Shown here one piece after another: positions 17,194 through 25,893 of a stretch of DNA of 64,000 nt. The notes beneath the pieces were generated by a model. That model was not told where the DNA came from. It worked only from the letters and a program-made list of their open reading frames with translations, and did no database searches. This stretch comes from HLUCCA09 sp965277275 (GTDB lineage Bacteria; Pseudomonadota; Alphaproteobacteria; Rhodobacterales; Rhodobacteraceae): assembly GCA_965277275.1 (NCBI GenBank), contig CBDICG010000001.1, forward strand, positions 372,001 through 436,000, in the 5' to 3' direction. How positions within the stretch are numbered: position 1 is the stretch's first letter; every line of letters begins with the position of its first letter. The position numbers and the translations under genes were made by a program.

Positions 17194-17396
17194 TTCGCGC
17201 GACCCTCGTTTCACCGCCACACAGCCTGCCTCGACGCGCCTCTAGATCCGTGTGATCCGCTTGACCATACCGGGCGCCTAAGTCCATGTATAACCGACTG
17301 AGACACCCCTTTCACCCCCGTTTCAATCCGGGACGATCGCGTCGCTGCTTGTCGCCGATCCGAGACCCAGACGAAATAGCTGCGAAGGCCTCCGCA

Positions 17397-17978
17397 ATGC
17401 TGCTGCTGATCGATAACTACGACAGTTTTACCTACAACCTCGTGCATTACCTCGGGGAGTTGGGCGCTCCGGCAAAGGTCTATCGCAACGATGCGCTCGA
17501 TGTTCAGGCTGCGATGGCGCTGCGCCCGACCGGGATCGTGCTGTCCCCGGGCCCGTGCGATCCGTCGCAGGCCGGGATTTGCCTTGCGCTCACCGAGGCC
17601 GCCGCGGAGGCGCGTATCCCGCTTCTGGGGGTCTGCCTCGGCCACCAAACCATCGGAGAGGCCTTCGGGGGCCGTGTGGTGCGCGCCGACGACATCGTGC
17701 ACGGCAAGGCCGGCGTGATTTCGCACGCGGGCAAAGGCATCTTTGCGGGCCTGCCCTCGCCGCTCTCCGCGACGCGCTATCACTCGCTGATCGTAGAGCG
17801 CGACAGCCTGCCCCAGGAGTTGGAGGTCACGGCCTGGCTCGAAGACGGCACGATCATGGGCCTGCGGCACACGTCCCTGCCCATCGAAGGGCTCCAGTTC
17901 CACCCGGAATCGATCCGCTCCGAACACGGGCATGCCATGCTGCGGTCGTTCCTCGATCTTTGTGCGGTTCCGGCATGA
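17397..17978 (+). CDS. trpG: Anthranilate synthase component II (glutamine amidotransferase)
   Basis: 193 residues from the ATG at 17397 (GAAGG upstream); an upstream in-frame start adds an unrelated leader. It supplies ammonia from glutamine to TrpE for anthranilate, the first step of tryptophan synthesis. The class I amidotransferase triad is visible: Cys in LLGVCLGHQTIGEA, and His and Glu in LQFHPES. The beginning LLIDNYDSFTYNLVHYLGE is diagnostic. It is not fused to TrpE, which is outside the window. Its stop overlaps the trpD start by 4 bp, opening a unit that runs through trpC, moaC and moeA. Confidence 0.95.
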   Translation: MLLLIDNYDSFTYNLVHYLGELGAPAKVYRNDALDVQAAMALRPTGIVLSPGPCDPSQAGICLALTEAAAEARIPLLGVCLGHQTIGEAFGGRVVRADDIVHGKAGVISHAGKGIFAGLPSPLSATRYHSLIVERDSLPQELEVTAWLEDGTIMGLRHTSLPIEGLQFHPESIRSEHGHAMLRSFLDLCAVPA

Positions 17979-18997
17979 GCGATGCGCTCAAGCCCCTCAT
18001 CGACGCTGCTGCGCGCGGCCCCTTGACGGGCGCGCAAGCCGAGGCCGCGTTCGACATCCTGTTTTCCGGCGATGCAACCCCGTCGCAGATGGGCGGGTTG
18101 CTCATGGCGCTGCGCACCCGTGGCGAAACCGTCGAAGAGATCGCGGCGGCGGCCCGTGTGATGCGCGCGCGGTGTGCTTCCGTAACGGCACCGGACGGTG
18201 CGATGGACATCGTCGGCACCGGAGGCGACGGCAAGGGCACGCTCAACATCTCGACAGCAACAGCCTTCGTGGTTGCAGGCGCGGGTGTGACCGTGGCCAA
18301 ACACGGCAATCGCAACCTTTCGAGCAAGTCCGGTGCAGCCGATGCGCTGGGGCAGCTGGGGGTTCATGTTATGGTCGGCCCCGAGATTGTCGAGCAAGCG
18401 CTGAGAGACGTCGGGATCGGGTTCATGATGGCGCCGATGCACCATCCGGCGATCCGCCATGTCATGCCGACGCGTTCCGAACTGGGGACAAGAACGGTCT
18501 TCAACGTGTTGGGCCCGCTGACAAATCCGGCAGGGGTGGACCGGCAACTGACCGGCGCTTACGCCCGCGAGCTGATCCGGCCCATGGCGGAAACTCTTCT
18601 TGCCCTGGGCTCCAAGAAAGCCTGGCTCGTCCATGGAAGCGACGGCACGGACGAGATCTCGATCGCCGGCCCGACCCATGTGGCGATCCTTGCAGATGGC
18701 GAAGTGATGGACGCAGAAATCGCACCGGAGGATGCGGGCCTGCCGATCCACCCGTTCGAGGCGATCCTCGGCGGCACCCCCGAAGAGAACGGTCGTGCGT
18801 TTGCCCGGCTGCTCTCGGGCGAGGAAGGTGCCTACCGCGATGCCGTGTTGCTGAACGCTGCAGCCGCTCTCGTGGTTGCCGACAGGGCAAGCGGCCTGCC
18901 GGAAGGGGTTGAAATTGCGAAGGAAAGTATCGACAGCGGCGCTGCGCGCGGCAAGCTGGATGCCCTCGCCAAGCTGACAACGGAGGCAGCGGCATGA
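17975..18997 (+). CDS. trpD: Anthranilate phosphoribosyltransferase
   Basis: 340 residues, the usual length. It transfers phosphoribose from PRPP to anthranilate. The PRPP site is seen in MDIVGTGGDGKGTLNIST, followed by VAKHGNRNLSSKSGAAD and the MMAPMHHPAIRHVMPTRSELGTRT stretch, of which the conserved MHHPA and RTVFNVLGPLTNP are diagnostic. It starts 4 bp inside trpG and ends 4 bp inside trpC (both ATGA junctions), so translation is coupled along the operon. Confidence 0.96.
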   Translation: MSDALKPLIDAAARGPLTGAQAEAAFDILFSGDATPSQMGGLLMALRTRGETVEEIAAAARVMRARCASVTAPDGAMDIVGTGGDGKGTLNISTATAFVVAGAGVTVAKHGNRNLSSKSGAADALGQLGVHVMVGPEIVEQALRDVGIGFMMAPMHHPAIRHVMPTRSELGTRTVFNVLGPLTNPAGVDRQLTGAYARELIRPMAETLLALGSKKAWLVHGSDGTDEISIAGPTHVAILADGEVMDAEIAPEDAGLPIHPFEAILGGTPEENGRAFARLLSGEEGAYRDAVLLNAAAALVVADRASGLPEGVEIAKESIDSGAARGKLDALAKLTTEAAA

Positions 18998-19794
18998 CCG
19001 TACTCGACCGCATAAAAGCCTATAAGCTCGACGAAATCTCCGAACGCAAGAAGGCGATGCCCTATGCGGAGATCGCGCAGCAAGCCGCGGCCGGCGCGCC
19101 CGTTCGCGACTTCTCCGGGGCTCTGAAGACGGCACAGAAAACCGGCTACGGCCTGATCGCCGAAGTGAAGAAAGCCAGCCCGTCCAAAGGCTTGATCCGC
19201 GCGGATTTCGATCCACCGACCATCGCGCAAGCCTATGCGGCCGGAGGCGCGGCCTGCCTCTCTGTCCTGACGGACGGGCCGTCCTTCCAGGGGGAGACAG
19301 CCTATCTCGTCGCGGCCCGCGCCGCCTGCAGCCTCCCGGTGCTGCGCAAGGACTTCATGTATGATCCCTGGCAGATCGCGGAAGCGCGGGCCATGGGGGC
19401 CGATTGCATCCTGATCATCATGGCCAGCGTGTCGGACGCCCAGGCCGAAGAACTGGAGAACGCAGCTTTCGAGTGGGGCATGGATGCCCTGATCGAAGTG
19501 CACGATAGTGCCGAGCTGGACCGCGCCCTGCGACTGAAATCGGACCTGATCGGCATAAACAACCGCAACCTCAAGAGCTTCGAAGTTACCCTTGATGTGA
19601 CACGTGCCCTTGCCCCTGCCGTCGATGCGGGGCGTACGGTGATCTCGGAATCCGGCCTTGCGACCCCACAGGATCTCGATGACATGGCGCGCCTCGGCGT
19701 GCGCAGCTTCCTGATCGGTGAGAGCCTCATGCGCCAGCCAGATGTTGAAGCCGCCACGCGATCCCTGCTCACGCAGGTTGAAGCGCCATGCTGA
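18994..19794 (+). CDS. trpC: Indole-3-glycerol phosphate synthase
   Basis: 266 residues. It closes the indole ring in tryptophan synthesis, converting CdRP to indoleglycerol phosphate. Barrel motifs are clear: GLIAEVKKASPSKG with the catalytic Lys, LSVLTD, LRKDFMYDPWQ, DALIEVHD, IGINNRNLKSFEV and VISESGL, and the phosphate-binding FLIGESLMR. Not fused to TrpF, which is not in the window. It overlaps trpD by 4 bp and moaC by 7 bp. Confidence 0.96.
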   Translation: MTVLDRIKAYKLDEISERKKAMPYAEIAQQAAAGAPVRDFSGALKTAQKTGYGLIAEVKKASPSKGLIRADFDPPTIAQAYAAGGAACLSVLTDGPSFQGETAYLVAARAACSLPVLRKDFMYDPWQIAEARAMGADCILIIMASVSDAQAEELENAAFEWGMDALIEVHDSAELDRALRLKSDLIGINNRNLKSFEVTLDVTRALAPAVDAGRTVISESGLATPQDLDDMARLGVRSFLIGESLMRQPDVEAATRSLLTQVEAPC

Positions 19795-20261
19795 CCCATT
19801 TCGACGCCGATGGTCAGGCGCACATGGTCGATGTCTCGGAAAAGGACATTACTGACAGGATCGCCAATGCCGCCGCATGGGTGAAGATGCGTCCGGAAAC
19901 GCTTGATCTTGTCGCGCAAGGTTCTGCCAAGAAAGGCGACGTTCTGGGCGTCGCCCGGCTTGCCGGCATCATGGGGGCAAAGCGCACATCAGATCTGATC
20001 CCGCTTTGCCATCCGTTGCCGATCACCAAGGTGGCGCTAAACCTTGAGCTTGACCCCGATCTGCCGGGTGTCCGGATTTCCGCAACGGTCAAGACGTCCG
20101 GGCAGACGGGTGTCGAAATGGAAGCGTTGACAGCTGCTTCGACCGCGGCACTCACCGTTTACGATATGCTGAAGGCCGTCGATCGTGCCATGGAGATCGG
20201 TGGCATCCACGTCACCCTCAAAGACGGTGGCAAATCCGGGCGCTACGAGGTCGCCACGTGA
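19788..20261 (+). CDS. moaC: Cyclic pyranopterin monophosphate synthase
   Basis: 157 residues. MoaC acts with MoaA to turn GTP into cyclic pyranopterin monophosphate, the first intermediate of molybdenum cofactor synthesis. Family motifs: FDADGQAHMVDVSEKD, KKGDVLGVARLAGIMGAKRTSDLIPLCHPL (of which the Lys and the LCHP are catalytic-site residues), TGVEMEALTA and KAVDRAMEI. It overlaps trpC by 7 bp and moeA by 4 bp, so molybdenum cofactor genes are embedded in the tryptophan unit, an arrangement I recall from other Rhodobacterales. Confidence 0.95.
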   Translation: MLTHFDADGQAHMVDVSEKDITDRIANAAAWVKMRPETLDLVAQGSAKKGDVLGVARLAGIMGAKRTSDLIPLCHPLPITKVALNLELDPDLPGVRISATVKTSGQTGVEMEALTAASTAALTVYDMLKAVDRAMEIGGIHVTLKDGGKSGRYEVAT

Positions 20262-21451
20262 TATCCACGGACGAGGCGCTGGCGCATCTCTTTGCGCTGG
20301 TCCCGAAATTAGGCACCGAAGAGATCCCGCTTTCGGCAGCGCATGGTCGCGTTCTCGCAGAAGATCTCGTGGCGACCCGGTTTCAGCCGCCCTTCGCCGC
20401 ATCTGCTATGGATGGGTACGCTCTCGCCGCGTCCGACCGGCTTCCCGGAAGGACACTCCGCGTGATCGGAGAAGCGCCTGCAGGGCGCGCTTTCCAAGGG
20501 ACGGTGAAGGCGGGAGAGGCGGTTCGGATCTTTACTGGCGCGCCTCTCCCCCCGGGCAGCGACACCGTTGTTATTCAAGAGGATACTGTGCAATCCGAAG
20601 GTCATGTGACGCTGTCCGAAGCTCTTTCGGATGGAGATAACGTCAGACCTGCCGGTGGTGACTTCGAGCCCGGAGCGCGTGTTTCCGCGCCGCGTCGTTT
20701 GAGCCCGTCGGACATTGCGCTCGCCGCCGCAATGAACATCCCGAAGGTTGTGGTCCGCAAACGCCCGGTCGTCGCGATCCTGGCAACGGGCGATGAGCTT
20801 GTCCAGCCGGGCGAAAGGCCGGCAGAAGACCAGATCATCGCGTCAAACGCGTTGGGCCTCAAAGCGCTCCTGACCACTGCTGGCGCGTCTGCGCGCCTCC
20901 TTCCGATTGCGCGCGACACGGTTTCCAGCCTGCGCACCGCGCTCGCTCTGGCAAACTCCGCTGACCTGATCGTCACGATCGGCGGCGCCTCTGTGGGGGA
21001 CCATGATCTGGTGGGAGACGTGGCACTGGACCTCGGCATGGAGCGTGCGTTCTACAAGATCGCCATGCGCCCGGGCAAACCCCTCATGGCCGGTCGATTG
21101 GCGGGTTCGGCGATGATTGGCCTGCCCGGCAATCCTGTCTCATCAATGGTTTGTGGGCAGATCTTCATACTTCCGTTCGTTCGGGCTGCGCTCGGGTTTC
21201 CGGCGGCTCCAAGGGCCCGGCACACGGCCCGGTTGGGCGCGGATGTGTCGAAGAACGGGCCCCGCGAGCACTACATGCGCGCGCGGTACGAGGCGGGCGT
21301 GATCATCCCCTTTTCCCGTCAGGACAGCAGCTTGCTGACTGTCTTGAGCGAAGCCAATGCGCTCTTGGTCCGTCCGCCACACGACCCGTCCCGTGGTAGT
21401 GGCGACACGGTTACGATGATCCCCCTCAGCCCTTCTGCGTCGTTTGATTGA
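20258..21451 (+). CDS. moeA: Molybdopterin molybdotransferase
   Basis: 397 residues from a GTG at 20258 that overlaps moaC by 4 bp. MoeA inserts molybdate into adenylylated molybdopterin to finish the cofactor. Visible motifs: PPFAASAMDGYAL, IFTGAPLPPGSDTVVIQED, VAILATGDELVQPGE, IVTIGGASVGDHDLV and the substrate-site RPGKPLMAG with GLPGNPVSSMV. Its downstream neighbour lexA starts 66 bp later behind a LexA box, so lexA can be transcribed on its own even if moeA transcripts read through. Confidence 0.95.
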   Translation: MISTDEALAHLFALVPKLGTEEIPLSAAHGRVLAEDLVATRFQPPFAASAMDGYALAASDRLPGRTLRVIGEAPAGRAFQGTVKAGEAVRIFTGAPLPPGSDTVVIQEDTVQSEGHVTLSEALSDGDNVRPAGGDFEPGARVSAPRRLSPSDIALAAAMNIPKVVVRKRPVVAILATGDELVQPGERPAEDQIIASNALGLKALLTTAGASARLLPIARDTVSSLRTALALANSADLIVTIGGASVGDHDLVGDVALDLGMERAFYKIAMRPGKPLMAGRLAGSAMIGLPGNPVSSMVCGQIFILPFVRAALGFPAAPRARHTARLGADVSKNGPREHYMRARYEAGVIIPFSRQDSSLLTVLSEANALLVRPPHDPSRGSGDTVTMIPLSPSASFD

Positions 21452-21461
21452 CCAAAAGCGT

Positions 21462-21476
21462 GAACGTCTGTAGAAC
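21462..21476 (+). promoter_or_regulatory. LexA (SOS) box upstream of lexA
   Basis: GAAC-GTCTGTA-GAAC, an exact match to the alphaproteobacterial LexA operator (direct repeat GTTC-N7-GTTC, read here from the other strand). It lies 41 bp before the lexA start, the position expected for autorepression. LexA repression from this site and induction by DNA damage are inferred from the family. Confidence 0.85.
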
Positions 21477-21517
21477 ATTAGGTGAACTGAGCAGGTTCGC
21501 GGCAGCGAGGGTGAGGC

Positions 21518-22210
21518 ATGCTGACACGTAAGCAAATGGAATTGCTTGATTTTATCAACAAGCGCGTGACGAAGGATGGTGTTCCCCCATCGTTCGACGA
21601 GATGCGAGACGCATTGGATCTCAGGTCCAAGTCCGGGATCCACCGTCTGATCACGGCGCTGGAGGAGCGTGGTTTCATTCGGCGTCTGGCACACCGTGCG
21701 CGCGCGATCGAGATCGTCAAGCTCCCGGAATCGCTGGGTGGCGAGCGCAGCTTCACGCCACGTGTCATCGACGGTGACAAACCGGGCACACCGCCCCCCG
21801 CAGTGGCCATGCCGCTTGTGCAGGACGCAGTCGAATTGCCGGTGATGGGCCGTATCGCGGCGGGTGTTCCGATCGAGGCGATCAGCGAGAAGAGCCATTC
21901 GGTCGCTGTCCCGGGCCAGATGGTCGGCAACGGTCATCACTACGCGCTCGAAGTGAAGGGCGACTCGATGATCGATGCGGGGATCAACGATGGCGACGTC
22001 GTCGTCATCCGCGAACAGAACACAGCCGACAACGGCGATATCGTCGTTGCGCTCGTCGAAGGACAGGAAGCGACGCTCAAGCGCTTTCGCCGACGCGGCG
22101 CGGCCATTGCGCTCGAGGCGGCGAATCCGGCCTATGAGACACGGGTGTTGCGGTCCGATCAGGTCGAGGTGCAGGGACGGCTCGTCGGCTTGATCCGCAC
22201 ATACAGCTAG
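21518..22210 (+). CDS. lexA: SOS-response repressor and self-cleaving protease LexA
   Basis: 230 residues. The winged helix at 1-65 (MLTRKQMELLDFI, PPSFDEMRDALDLRSKSGIHRLI) binds the operator. The S24 latent protease follows: the Ala-Gly cleavage site in GRIAAGVP, the nucleophile Ser in KGDSMIDAGI and the Lys general base in EGQEATLKRF. RecA filaments trigger self-cleavage and release the SOS genes. A consensus LexA box just upstream indicates autoregulation. Convergent with comEC, with 20 bp between the stops. In Rhodobacter capsulatus LexA also affects gene transfer agent production, which is relevant to the lysis cassette at 31469-32851. Confidence 0.97.
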   Translation: MLTRKQMELLDFINKRVTKDGVPPSFDEMRDALDLRSKSGIHRLITALEERGFIRRLAHRARAIEIVKLPESLGGERSFTPRVIDGDKPGTPPPAVAMPLVQDAVELPVMGRIAAGVPIEAISEKSHSVAVPGQMVGNGHHYALEVKGDSMIDAGINDGDVVVIREQNTADNGDIVVALVEGQEATLKRFRRRGAAIALEAANPAYETRVLRSDQVEVQGRLVGLIRTYS

Positions 22211-22230
22211 TCGGTGTAGGCGCGCCTGTT

Positions 22231-24336
22231 CTACCGGGCGTGCCACAAACGCTGAGCGGAGCGATCACGCGCAAAGATGATCCTGGTGCCTTCAGCCCCA
22301 AGCGGCAAGAACGCGGCGGCCCCGCGTTCAGAGAGCACCTTGCCATCAAGAAGCAGGCACGGCCCCGGCGGTCGCACGTCGAGGCGGGTGTTTACGATCA
22401 GAACGTCCCCGTCGCACGCCTGCGCTGCCCGATCGACGCGGCCGCGTCCGGTGATATGTGTGATCGAGAGCGCCCCGACCTCGAAGAAGATCTCGCCGGG
22501 GCGCCCTCCCAGACCACTCCTTGCGGCAGCGACGGTCTGATCCGCCAAGTCACCATCGTTCTCCAGCCAGACCGAGGCCGCGAAGCTGTCTCCTTTTGCC
22601 TTGGATAGCGCGCGTCCGGCTTCTGTCCGAAGCCCTACAAGGCCGCCGCTTTCAGATACGAGGAGAAGTGGCCGCTCTATCTGTGTCCAGAGGGCGAACG
22701 CAGCCACGACGGGCATCGCTCCCACCCAGCGCAGGCGCCCCTGCCAGAGCACGATGACGAGCGCTCCCAGCGCGATCAGCGGTAGCACCCACGGGCCCGG
22801 CGCGACAACCGGCGTGATCGCTCCCTCGAGGGACGTAACCCAATCGGCAATCCAGAGGATCCATGTCAGGCCCCAGCCCATCGCGGTCAGCCCGATCCAC
22901 GCCAAGCCGAACGGTGCAAGGACCGCGGCGGCAACAGCGGCGGGCATCACAAGCGCCCCCATCATCGGAACGGAAAGCAGGTTGGCCAACAAGCCGTAGT
23001 CGGTGAAGCGGTTGAAATGTGCGGCGGCGAAAGGTGCGGTGGCGAGCCCGGCAACAGCGGAGGACAGCACGAGCGCGCCGATCGGCAAAGCCCATTTGGG
23101 CAGGCGCGGCCCCTGCCAATCCCGCACCACGGCAAAGGCCGCAACGAGAGCGACCGTTGCGGCAAATGACATCTGAAAGCCCGGCCCCGACAAGGCCTCC
23201 GGGGTCAGCAAGAGCACCAGCGTCGCGGCGATCGCGACAGAACGCAGCGAAATCGCGCGTCGGTTCAGCAGTACCGCGGTCAGCATCACGGCGACCATGA
23301 TATAGGCGCGCACCGTGGCCACGTTGCCGCCGGACAGGGCCAGGTAGAGCGCGCCCGCCAGAAGCGCGGCGCCCGCCGCGAGTTTCTTGCCGGGCAGGCG
23401 TAGGGCAAGGGCCGGAACGAGCGCCAGCCCTCCCCGGATCGCGGTGAAGACGACACCGGTCAGCAACCCCATGTGAAGCCCCGAAATTGCAAGCAAGTGT
23501 GCCAGATTGGAGCCGCGCAGATCCTCAAGTGCGTCGGGCGGGATCTCGGATCTGTCCCCCGTCAGGATCGCCGTTGCGAATGCTCCGCGCGGCCCCGGTA
23601 GTGCTTCCTTGATGGCCGATGACAGGGCCATGCGCACCTTGAAGACCAACAGGCTCGTGCCCCCCTGCGGTGCCTCTGCCATAAGGACAGGCGTGCGCGT
23701 GTAGCCTACGGCGCCAAGCCTGTCGAACCACGCCTTGCGCGCGAAATCGAAGCCACCGGGCTCTACGGGACCGCCGGGGGGCGAAAGATGCCCGGTCAGC
23801 ATCACGATCATGCCGGGCGCCGGAATCACCCATCGTTGATCGCCGTGCATCGAAACGCGCACCCGCTCCGGGACGCGCGTAGGTGCGACGTCTTCGAGGC
23901 GCACCTGATCGAGCGTGAGGCGCGGGGCCCCCGACGACGACCGGTCGATCCCGACGATGCGGCCCTCGATAGGGCCATAATACCGAAACTCCAGCACCGG
24001 CGCTGCGACCCGATGAGCCCGCGCCCCTGCCACGATCATGCCGGCTCCGACCAGGGCCACGGCCAACAGGAGCGGCGCAAAGGCCTCGGATGCCACGCGC
24101 GAGAGTGCGACCGCCGCGAGAACCACGATCGTGAGCGCCAGATAGACCCCGGCGCCCGGCTCCCATGGCAGTGAGAACCATGCCCCGATGCCTGTCGCCA
24201 GGCACACCGGTACCCAATGCAGCAACGTGCCCCGCTGCAACATCAACGCCGCTTCCAGCCGCGCTTTCGCCCCTCGCGGGCGATCACCGGCTTCTCCGGG
24301 CGGCACCCTTGTATCGCTCAAGTCTGACGCATACAC
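22231..24336 (-). CDS. comEC: ComEC/Rec2 family DNA-uptake channel protein
   Basis: 701 residues with about ten membrane spans. ComEC forms the inner-membrane channel through which single-stranded DNA enters the cell. The competence domain signature HLLAISGLHMGLLTG is present near residue 280, preceded by an N-terminal DUF4131-type region. The C-terminal 170 residues (from ERPLLLVSESGGLVGLR) replace the metallo-beta-lactamase domain of Gram-positive ComEC and lack its HxHxDH metal site, as is usual in alphaproteobacteria. The start is uncertain: the ATG at 24336 has no good ribosome site, and an ATG 31 codons later is possible. Convergent with lexA and divergent from gltX. Confidence 0.9.
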   Translation of the reverse strand: MYASDLSDTRVPPGEAGDRPRGAKARLEAALMLQRGTLLHWVPVCLATGIGAWFSLPWEPGAGVYLALTIVVLAAVALSRVASEAFAPLLLAVALVGAGMIVAGARAHRVAAPVLEFRYYGPIEGRIVGIDRSSSGAPRLTLDQVRLEDVAPTRVPERVRVSMHGDQRWVIPAPGMIVMLTGHLSPPGGPVEPGGFDFARKAWFDRLGAVGYTRTPVLMAEAPQGGTSLLVFKVRMALSSAIKEALPGPRGAFATAILTGDRSEIPPDALEDLRGSNLAHLLAISGLHMGLLTGVVFTAIRGGLALVPALALRLPGKKLAAGAALLAGALYLALSGGNVATVRAYIMVAVMLTAVLLNRRAISLRSVAIAATLVLLLTPEALSGPGFQMSFAATVALVAAFAVVRDWQGPRLPKWALPIGALVLSSAVAGLATAPFAAAHFNRFTDYGLLANLLSVPMMGALVMPAAVAAAVLAPFGLAWIGLTAMGWGLTWILWIADWVTSLEGAITPVVAPGPWVLPLIALGALVIVLWQGRLRWVGAMPVVAAFALWTQIERPLLLVSESGGLVGLRTEAGRALSKAKGDSFAASVWLENDGDLADQTVAAARSGLGGRPGEIFFEVGALSITHITGRGRVDRAAQACDGDVLIVNTRLDVRPPGPCLLLDGKVLSERGAAAFLPLGAEGTRIIFARDRSAQRLWHAR

Positions 24337-24373
24337 GGGCCCGCGCTACGCCACCTTGGTTTACAAAAGGTAA

Positions 24374-25807
24374 ATGCACATGTCCGAGCAGCCGTCCGCC
24401 TCGCCGGTCGTCACCCGTTTTGCTCCCTCGCCCACCGGCATGCTCCATATCGGCGGCGCACGGACGGCGTTGTTCAACTGGCTCTTCGCACGGGGGCACG
24501 GCGGGACGTTCCTTCTGCGCATCGAGGACACGGATCGCGCCCGCTCTACCCCCGAGGCGACGGAGGCGATCCTGCAAGGGATGAAGTGGCTTGGGCTGGA
24601 GTGGGACGGCGATGCTGTAAGTCAGGCGGCGCGCGCAGAACGGCACGCCGAGGTCGCCCACACGCTCCTTGCCAACGGATCGGCCTACAAGTGCTTTTCC
24701 ACCCAGCAAGAGATCGAGGTGTTTCGCGAAGCAGCCCGGAAAGAAGGCCGCTCGACGCTCTTTCGTTCCCCGTGGCGCGACGTTCCAGAGGCCGAGCATC
24801 CGGATCTGCCCTACGTCGTGCGTATCAAGGCGCCGCGAGACGGCAGCACCACGATCGACGACGCCGTGCAAGGCTCCGTGACATGGAGCAACGACCAGCT
24901 CGACGACATGATTCTTCTGCGTTCGGATGGGACGCCAACCTACATGCACGCGGTCGTCGTCGATGACCACGACATGGGCGTGACGCATGTCATCCGCGGG
25001 GACGACCACCTGAACAACGCCATTCGCCAGAGCCTCGTCTACCGGGCGATGGGCTGGCCCCTGCCCGTCTTTGCGCACCTCCCCCTGATCCTTGGGCCGG
25101 ATGGCAAGAAGTTGTCCAAACGCCATGGCGCGACCGGCGTGCACGAGTACGAGGCGATGGGGTATCCGGCCCAGGCCATGCGCAACTACCTTGCGCGGCT
25201 CGGCTGGTCCCACGGGGATCAGGAGTTTTTCAGCGATGCAGAGCTCACCGCCGCATTCGACCTCGCTGGCATCAACAAATCTCCCGCCCGGTTCGATTTC
25301 AAGAAACTCGAGAACATCTCCGGCCAGCATATCGCCGTCATGGAAGATCCCTCCCTGCTCGCCGCCATCGACAGCTACCTTGTCGCCCGCGACCAGACGC
25401 CGCTTTCTGCGGCGCAGCGCGAGCTGCTTGGGCGTGCAATGTATTGCCTCAAGGATCGCGCCAAAACCCTTGGAGACCTTTTGGAAAAGGGCCATTTCGC
25501 CGTGGGAAGCCGGCCATTCACCCCGGATGAGAAGGCAGCAAAGTCGCTCGATACGGTATCCCGCGGTATACTGAGCGAATTGACGCCGCACCTGCAAAGT
25601 GTTAGCTGGACGCGGGACGCTCTAGAGGGAGCCGTCGCCTCTGTTGCCGAGAACAACAACACAAAACTTGGCAAGATCGCGCAGCCTCTGCGGGCCGCGC
25701 TGTCTGGGCGCACGGTCAGCCCGAGTGTTTTTGATATGATGCTGGTGATCGGCCGGGAAGAAACCGTCGGCCGGCTGTATGACGCTGCAGGATCGGAGGG
25801 CACCTAG
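24374..25807 (+). CDS. gltX: Glutamate--tRNA ligase
   Basis: 477 residues. It charges tRNA-Glu, and in bacteria without GlnRS may also charge tRNA-Gln for later amidation. The class I signature HIGH appears in PTGMLHIGGART and the KMSKS-type motif in GKKLSKRHGATG. FLLRIEDTDRARS and VIRGDDHLNNAIRQ are further family blocks. Two possible starts lie six bases apart (ATGCACATG). It is divergent from comEC across only 37 bp, and gltA follows on the same strand after 86 bp. Many Rhodobacterales have two gltX copies; whether this is the only one cannot be told here. Confidence 0.95.
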   Translation: MHMSEQPSASPVVTRFAPSPTGMLHIGGARTALFNWLFARGHGGTFLLRIEDTDRARSTPEATEAILQGMKWLGLEWDGDAVSQAARAERHAEVAHTLLANGSAYKCFSTQQEIEVFREAARKEGRSTLFRSPWRDVPEAEHPDLPYVVRIKAPRDGSTTIDDAVQGSVTWSNDQLDDMILLRSDGTPTYMHAVVVDDHDMGVTHVIRGDDHLNNAIRQSLVYRAMGWPLPVFAHLPLILGPDGKKLSKRHGATGVHEYEAMGYPAQAMRNYLARLGWSHGDQEFFSDAELTAAFDLAGINKSPARFDFKKLENISGQHIAVMEDPSLLAAIDSYLVARDQTPLSAAQRELLGRAMYCLKDRAKTLGDLLEKGHFAVGSRPFTPDEKAAKSLDTVSRGILSELTPHLQSVSWTRDALEGAVASVAENNNTKLGKIAQPLRAALSGRTVSPSVFDMMLVIGREETVGRLYDAAGSEGT

Positions 25808-25893
25808 CGCACTCTCCCTCCCTGCTTTCGCAAAACCGTCGTGGCCGGGGATCTGCTCTGGCCGGCGCACGGGACATCAGAGGGATGCCACCG

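Noticed and set aside
24284..25597. Minus-strand open frame of about 437 codons
   Set aside because: Antisense to gltX, which has HIGH and KMSKS-type motifs.
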